A stretch of DNA of 64,000 nt from NCBI GenBank assembly GCA_022496805.1, contig CM040101.1, positions 1,738,501 to 1,802,500 of the forward strand, in the 5' to 3' direction. Below, in pieces: positions 58,659-64,000 of this stretch; the stretch's first letter is position 1; each line of letters starts with the position of its first letter. The stretch comes from Pohlia nutans (Eukaryota > Streptophyta > Bryopsida > Bryales > Mniaceae). The notes under the pieces are model-generated. The model had not been told where the DNA came from. It did no database searches and saw nothing but the letters and a program-made list of their open reading frames with translations. The translations under genes were made by a program, and so were the position numbers.

Positions 58659-59192
58659 TTAACCCTTTAACGCGCCAAAGTCCACTATGTGGACGACGCA
58701 AAGATTGAAACTGCTAGATTCTCATCCAAATTGGACAATTTTCATCCATCAAAATTTCTCTTGGTTCCTTGAGCAAGTTGACTATCCTTTGTACGGTTTG
58801 GATCTTCAAAATAGGTATTTATGATTTTCAGAAAAACAACAGAATTGGTTTATGTCAAGTTTCATTCTTAGTTCAAAAAGTGGGACCTTAATTATGATTT
58901 TCCAACATAAGTAGAATCAAATAATGGAGACCACACCATCTCGTAGTGCATGTTGTTCCAATTTCATTACCATATTTAAAAAAAAAAATGTACTAATTTG
59001 AGATTTTGAATCGAATTTCAAGAGAAAAATTTGCAAATTTATTTAAAATAGAATAAATCCAACCGTACAGATGTGATCATCACATTGACATTTACAACTT
59101 TGCTTTGACCATCAACCCCATTTTTGGTTTTCATCAAACATTTTATAACGCTTCTTTGAAATCAGTGTTCAATCGGGACGTTAAAGGGTTAG
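58659..59192 (+). mobile_element. TTAA element, family B
   Basis: 534 bp. Left end TTAACCCTTTAACGCGCCAA with GTCCACTATGTGGAC inside; right end GGGACGTTAAAGGGTTAG (TTAA mutated). Interior AATCCAACCGTACAGATGTG. Confidence 0.87.
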
Positions 59193-59942
59193 CTCACTTC
59201 TGAGTTCTAAGATGAAGGAAAACACGTAGGAACACACTTCAAGAATGCTCAATGGGGGACACGGCCACGTCTTAACAGTTTCGGCAACGCGTACCTTGAT
59301 ACAAAGAGACTATCAAAACGGCACAGGATGAGACTTACTTGCGAGGAGCAGAGAATGGCGCGTCGAAGCTTGAAACCGCCCGGGAAATTGGCGCAGTGAG
59401 CGGATCCGATGGAATTCACAAGCACCGCTTTGAAATATCTAGCTTAACATCCCAACTGCGTCGCCTCCTTCGCTATGTTTCGGTGTTTCTGTGTTTCCCA
59501 CACTTGCTGCTGCCCTGCTACTACTGCTCTAGTTGCTGCAATTGTTGTTGCTCAAGACGATAAGGAAGCTCTTGATGGTAAACCTTGCTTCACGCTCTCG
59601 TACAAGCTCTTCACGTTCTGCGACAAAAACCAACCTCGTAGCTGCAAATGATCTTCGGACAGAGCTAAATGCTAGATTGTTAAAGACCTCACCACCGTAT
59701 CCTCTTAGACGCATCCAAGCTCTGAAGACGACCTTTGAAGCTCTGAAGCGGCTGATTTTATAAAGTCGCTCTGATCTTCGATCGTCCCTGTACAGTGTTC
59801 AGTGCTTTTGTAAAATTAAGTTTTTTATTCTGCCGCATGCAAGTTGGTCGCGCAATGCATCTTCTTGTGGATGCCGCTATTGGTTTGCTTTCAGAGGAAA
59901 ATACTTGAGTTTGAAAAATTTCAGAGAAGACAAACTCGGATA

Positions 59943-60275
59943 AGCGTTGCAAATTGTTTATTGTTTGTGGAAGTTACGTACCCTCTTGCAATTATAGGGG
60001 AAAAGCATTTGTTAAATTTGAGAGAAAACAAAGTCTGACAAGCGTTGCAACTTGTCTATTGTTTGTGGAAGTTACGTACGCTCTTGCATTTGTTAAATTT
60101 GAGAGAAAACAAATTCTGACAAGCGTTGCAACTTGTCTATTGTTTGTGGAAGTTACGTACGCTCTTGCATTTTTAGGAGAAAAGCATTTGTTAAATTTGA
60201 GAGAAGACAATTCTCACAAGCATTGCAAATTGTTTATTGTTTGTGGAAGTTACCCTCCGATCTTCATTTGTGGGA
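59943..60275 (+). repeat. Four-unit tandem repeat of about 98 bp
   Basis: Units begin AGCGTTGCAA at 59943, 60041 and 60122, and AGCATTGCAAA at 60219. Each runs TTGTTTGTGGAAGTTACGTA to GCATTTGTTAAATTTGAGAG. Unit 2 lacks about 16 bp and unit 4 is partial. Confidence 0.9.
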
Positions 60276-60527
60276 TGCTTGCAAACGCAAGTGCGGCATG
60301 CCAGGGTCCTGCATGTCTATCCAATCAGGTCAGGTACTGACTTATGAATTAGAGATTCTAGCCATTGGAGACATGTAAGATATCGAGATCGGTGCTTTGG
60401 CATCTCGGTGTCAAACGACTTGGCAGAAACCAACAACACGTTGTAAGCTTGCACCAGGGAGAAGCTTCACCAGTTCATTACAAACTTCCAGAAGGCCGCT
60501 AAGAGCAAGCCCAGCAGTTCGTCAGTG

Positions 60528-60872
60528 TGCACCAAGTCCGCATCCAAGGTGGTGTAGAAGAATTAGGAACCTCCCCAGCAACAAACACCAAGCGTGCCTA
60601 GAATAGAGGTCATCAATCAATTTGAAACTATTACTTTTGTCACAACTTGGAACAATCATAATGATGCAAAATGAGTTTACTAAAGTTAACTTCATAAAGT
60701 GGGAGCATGGTCTTGTCACATAGTAGGACAAAGTGCTTGATGTGGAAACCACCTCCGCCATATGGACAGTATTTGGTGTAGAAATATCAAACTCCAAACT
60801 ATATGAGGCGCTTTATCAATCAAAAATAGCGTTGGTGAGTGAAAAGAGGATGCTGCTGGGCCTGCTCTAAGG
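60528..60872 (+). repeat. Dispersed repeat family P, copy 2
   Basis: Follows 2882-3140 in order: CCAAGTCCGCATCCAAGGTG, GGGAGCATGGTCTTGTCACA, CTGCTGGGCCTGCTCTAAGG, with an additional middle segment. Confidence 0.55.
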
Positions 60873-61015
60873 TAGACAGGTCTACCTATTTGTGCTAGCC
60901 ACGCCATGATTCGCAATGTATAGACCCACCTATTTTGGATGATATCCAGCTTCAATGTTGTTTCTTGGAATCTGGTGACAGCCCAGTCAACTTCTTGCAC
61001 TATTACTTATATCAG

Positions 61016-61568
61016 TTAACCCCTAAGTGACCGATCGACCATTTTCTAGTCGCAGTCCAAACAACAGTGACTGCCCACGGTCACGAAATGACATTTTTTA
61101 AGTTTTGATTTTTTTTGGTTGAAATTGGGGGTAGAGACCATGTTCTACTATTGTTTGATACAGTTCATTTGCAATATTGAGGTTCACTAAGGAATTTTTC
61201 AAAGACAAAGACCTCAATATTGTCCTAGTGTTATAAAACTTTCTATTTCAGGAAACTAATGATGTTCTCTCAATTTGAAAAAATTTCTTTTTAAAATTTT
61301 AGAATAGAATGTCTACTTTTGACCAATCATACCAAATTTCAAATTCTAAAATGAAATTTATAATTTTGGTGAATTTTAAATGGTAAATGCTTCTAAATCC
61401 CTTAAATGAGTATCTAAAACTATCTTTGGATGTTTGACCATACGGATAATTACTAAACATCATGCTTCTCATTTTCTGTTTTGGACCAAACTTCATCAAA
61501 GTTGCAAAAGTAACATTTTATATCACATCTAGGATTTGCCCTTATTCCCTCTATCATTTAGGGGTTAA
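61016..61568. mobile_element. TTAA element, family L
   Basis: 553 bp. Ends TTAACCCCTAAGTGACCGATC and CCCTCTATCATTTAGGGGTTAA. Interior GACCATACGGATAATT. Its right TTAA (61565-61568) is also the left end of the next element. Confidence 0.78.
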
Positions 61569-61993
61569 CCCTTAACGTCAAGAAGGTCCTTAGAGGGCAG
61601 CCCCAAGAGCATCTCCCAAAAGTCTACAGCAACAATTGCCAAAAAACAAAAAAAAAACAAAAAAAAACAATTTCAAAAATTAAAAATTGCCAGCTTGCCG
61701 CCGGCGCTACTAGCTAGTGTTTTTGCTCTTTTTTTATAAAAATAAAATGCTTTGTCCCTCTCCATAGTTGCTGCCCGTTCAAAACTTCTTCCTTCCCCCG
61801 ATTCCTTCATTTGATTGTAGATTGTTCCATAGTTGTCGAATTTAGGTGAATTTGCTAAATTTAGCCTTACTTTTTCCTCACCTTTCCAAAGCGCCAATCC
61901 AAATGTTTCAATTTTGGTTGAGAAAATCCACTTGTTTCTCCATTATTCCCTCATGAACAAGTATGTGGGGCTTTTTTGACATTTAAGGGTTAA
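61565..61993 (+). mobile_element. TTAA element, family F, abutting family L
   Basis: 429 bp. Ends TTAACCCTTAACGTCAAGAAG and TTTTGACATTTAAGGGTTAA, matching the termini of 10766-11133. Confidence 0.8.
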
Positions 61994-63812
61994 TTTGAAG
62001 AAGCCTCTTGCACCAATTTCATAGCATCCTTCACCAGTTGAATTAGTTCACCTTTCCTGTGGAAAGTGTGAAATCAAGAAGAAACGGTAGTGAGGACAAG
62101 TTTCTATGTGATGGTGGGTTGGGTGAAAGGTAGGTTAGAAGACAAGAAATGAGGTCTCAAGAATTCACTCATTTCCGTACAAATGAAAAATATACTCTTG
62201 GGTTCTCCTGGGTTCACCCATTTTGGTGGAGCTTCCACCTTTAGGGTACGAACCACCCATATATAGAAGCTTGGCCTAAGAACAGGCCCAACATCATCCA
62301 TTTTCATCTCAGCAAACCTATTTCTGGATGATAAAGTATGTCTTATAGTGTGGAGTTTGATATTTGCATGCCAAATATTGTCAATATGGCGAGTGGTGGT
62401 TCTCACATCAAACATTTTGTCCTATTCTCTGACAAGACCATGTTCTCACTTTATGAAGTTAAGTTTAGTAAATTTATTCTCCACCATTATGATTGTTCCA
62501 ACTCCCAAGTAGTGACAAAGTAGTAGTAGTAGTAGTATGTAATTGGTCAATGTATTCTATTCTAGGCGCGCTTTGTGGTTGTTGCTAGGTAAGGTTTCAC
62601 TTCTCACACACCATCTTGGATATGAACTTGGTGCACAATGAGCAACTATTGAGCATACTCTAAAGTACCCGAAGAAGCACTGGAGGCTACTGCATCCCAT
62701 TTTTCTAGTAATTTAGCTGCAATCACTGGAGCGAAAGCAGCTAGGAGAGAAAGTCAAAAAGCATATATAATTAGAATTAACCAAAAAGTCAACCCAAAGA
62801 GGAAAGTTTTGGCAAACTCGTGTTGAATTCCTCTTGAACTCATATTGAAATATAAATAGACCAAAAACTAGTCTATGACGATTTCGGAAACAATTTAAAA
62901 CAAATCACTATCATTATTCTCCATACCTTGCTGTGACTCTCGCACCTTCTACCAAAATTCCAAACCCACAACCCACAAGGGAACAATCTACGACACAACA
63001 CTATTCAGCCCAAATATAGTTCAATAGAGAGGTTAGAAGTAGAGCAAAAAGGGAGGTTGGATGCACTTCTTTTCAATTAACTCTATTGTCAGATTCATGT
63101 GCACAAAATGTCAAACCATATTGTGCATGACTTGTATACACGATAACATGAAAGCTTTAATTACTGTTTAATTACCATAGTTATGTGATGTAATTCCAGT
63201 GACGACGAAAGTCGGAGCTGGTTTAGCATACATTGAATGGTACGTTCGTCGTCAAGACAATTCCATGGAATTGGTCATGGTGACGAAATTTCGTTTCGTC
63301 TGCATGACCATTCCAAGGCATCTCCACGACTGTTCCGAGTCGTGGCACACTGGACCTCCGCACCTCATCGTCGTTGCGCCTGCCCTCCCAACCGCAGCGC
63401 TTCTCCGCAGCGTCCGCCCGAGCCGCTGGACTGTGGTGCTTGTTGCTTTTTCTTCTCTGACAACGATGCTCCGCTTGCTGATGTAGGACTGTTTTTTTCT
63501 GTACAGGAGTGAAGTGAAGTCGATTTTTTCCGTTTTTTCCGTGTGGATGTAGGTCATCCACCTTCAAGTGTATACCGCAGACACATTTTCCGTGGACGCC
63601 GTCAATAGTGTGTTTACCTAGCCCTATTTGCAATCACGATAATCGCTTGTGTGAAGGCTGAAAGGTCGGTGTATGATTTTCTTGCATTGTGTTGGTTTTG
63701 ACCTAATACTGTGTCGTGTTCGCAATCCGTAACGATCGTGTGACTCGTTGCTTTGAGTAGCTCTGTGTTTGTGTGACTTGACCTTTTCTGGCTGTGTCAA
63801 TTTTGCGAAACG
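61994..63812. other. Right-hand intergenic stretch
   Basis: Contains an inverted family P repeat (62277-62650) and a (TAG)n run at about 62521-62536. From 63190 to 63640 the sequence is GC-richer (GCAGCGCTTCTCCGCAGCGTC and similar) with open frames on both strands, more like a leader or promoter than a confirmed exon. Confidence 0.4.
62277..62650 (-). repeat. Dispersed repeat family P, copy 3 (inverted)
   Basis: Reads GGCCCAACATCATCCATTTT at the left, ACAAGACCATGTTCTCACTT in the middle and CACACCATCTTGGATATGAAC at the right, the reverse complement order of copies 1 and 2. Confidence 0.55.
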
Positions 63813-63880
63813 ATGGTATCTCAAGTCTCACGTTCAGCCCCAAGACGAATTATCTTGTTGCGACCTCATGGGACAATCAG
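63813..63880 (+). CDS. Possible first coding exon of a gene leaving the window
   Basis: An ATG at 63813 opens a frame (MVSQVSRSAPRRIILLRP..) that meets a CAG/GTGAAG donor at 63880. The segment RRIILLR followed by HG is faintly like the N-terminal RIILxRHG of phosphoglycerate-mutase-like proteins, but an extra proline breaks the motif. A second ATG frame (MGQS) uses the same donor. The rest would lie beyond 64000. Weak call. Confidence 0.25.
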
Positions 63881-64000
63881 GTGAAGCAATTTTCATTTAT
63901 TCTTTTAACTGCTGTGGAGCCATCATTTTTTATTTTTTACTCTTGATGAATTGTTGTTTGTCGCTTGAAGTCCTTTATTTCATTGAAAATTAACATGTAC

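Larger units (their letters stand above)
59193..61015. other. Stretch with a GC-richer island and tandem repeats, no gene assigned
   Basis: 59337-59800 is GC-richer. On the minus strand it ends at a good donor (CGCAA then GTAAGT) near 59338, so it may be an untranslated or first exon of a minus-strand gene. Frames on the plus strand (to 59763) have no recognisable motif. 60442-60557 reads REKLHQFITNFQKAAKSK after an in-frame stop, possibly a decayed coding fragment. Confidence 0.35.

Overview
The window is nuclear DNA of a land plant (streptophyte). The evidence is intron-rich genes with GT..AG splice sites, a plant-specific Dof zinc-finger factor, an SYP61-type syntaxin, a plant-type VPS37 and a plant TKL kinase. 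Intergenic DNA is AT-rich and packed with short transposon-like elements. The Dof finger, the kinase architecture and the abundance of TTAA-bounded elements would fit a non-flowering plant, but the sequence alone does not settle the lineage. I saw no rRNA, no convincing tRNA gene and no CRISPR array.

Genes from left to right: the last two exons of an unrecognised gene (+, <1-948); a single-exon Dof transcription factor (+, 21221-22135); the ESCRT-I subunit VPS37 in seven exons (-, 27465-24053); an unrecognised three-exon gene whose last exon carries a second long open frame (+, 31853-33720); the Qc-SNARE SYP61 in seven exons (+, 37692-40421); a TKL-like protein kinase with an unrecognised C-terminal extension (-, 53998-50571); a frameshifted 3' remnant of an inositol polyphosphate 5-phosphatase (-, about 56427-56165); and a possible first exon at the right edge (+, 63813). 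SYP61 (TGN fusion) and VPS37 (endosomal sorting) both serve endomembrane traffic, but nothing suggests their proximity is functional.

The most striking content is non-coding. I delimit 25 elements that start TTAACCC.. or TTAACCCC.. and end ..GGGTTAA, about 10.7 kb in all, in about a dozen families (called A to L here). Their target site (TTAA) and CCC-starting terminal inverted repeats fit non-autonomous piggyBac-like elements. Many carry a short palindrome just inside the terminus, and several share an internal AACCGTACAGAT-like motif. Three times, elements sit end to end sharing a single TTAA. One insertion has its empty site preserved in a paralogous repeat 6 kb away, which directly supports TTAA duplication.

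Other elements with readable target duplications are a Tourist-like element (TAA, also with an in-window empty site), two CACTA-like elements in opposite orientation on either side of the kinase gene (CCA and TGA), two elements with GGG(T/A)GAAAGCA ends and 4-bp duplications, Stowaway-like elements (TA) and a 203-bp insert between 14-bp direct repeats. The introns of SYP61, VPS37 and the 31.8-kb gene carry several of these. All calls were made by eye; no alignment or database search was run.
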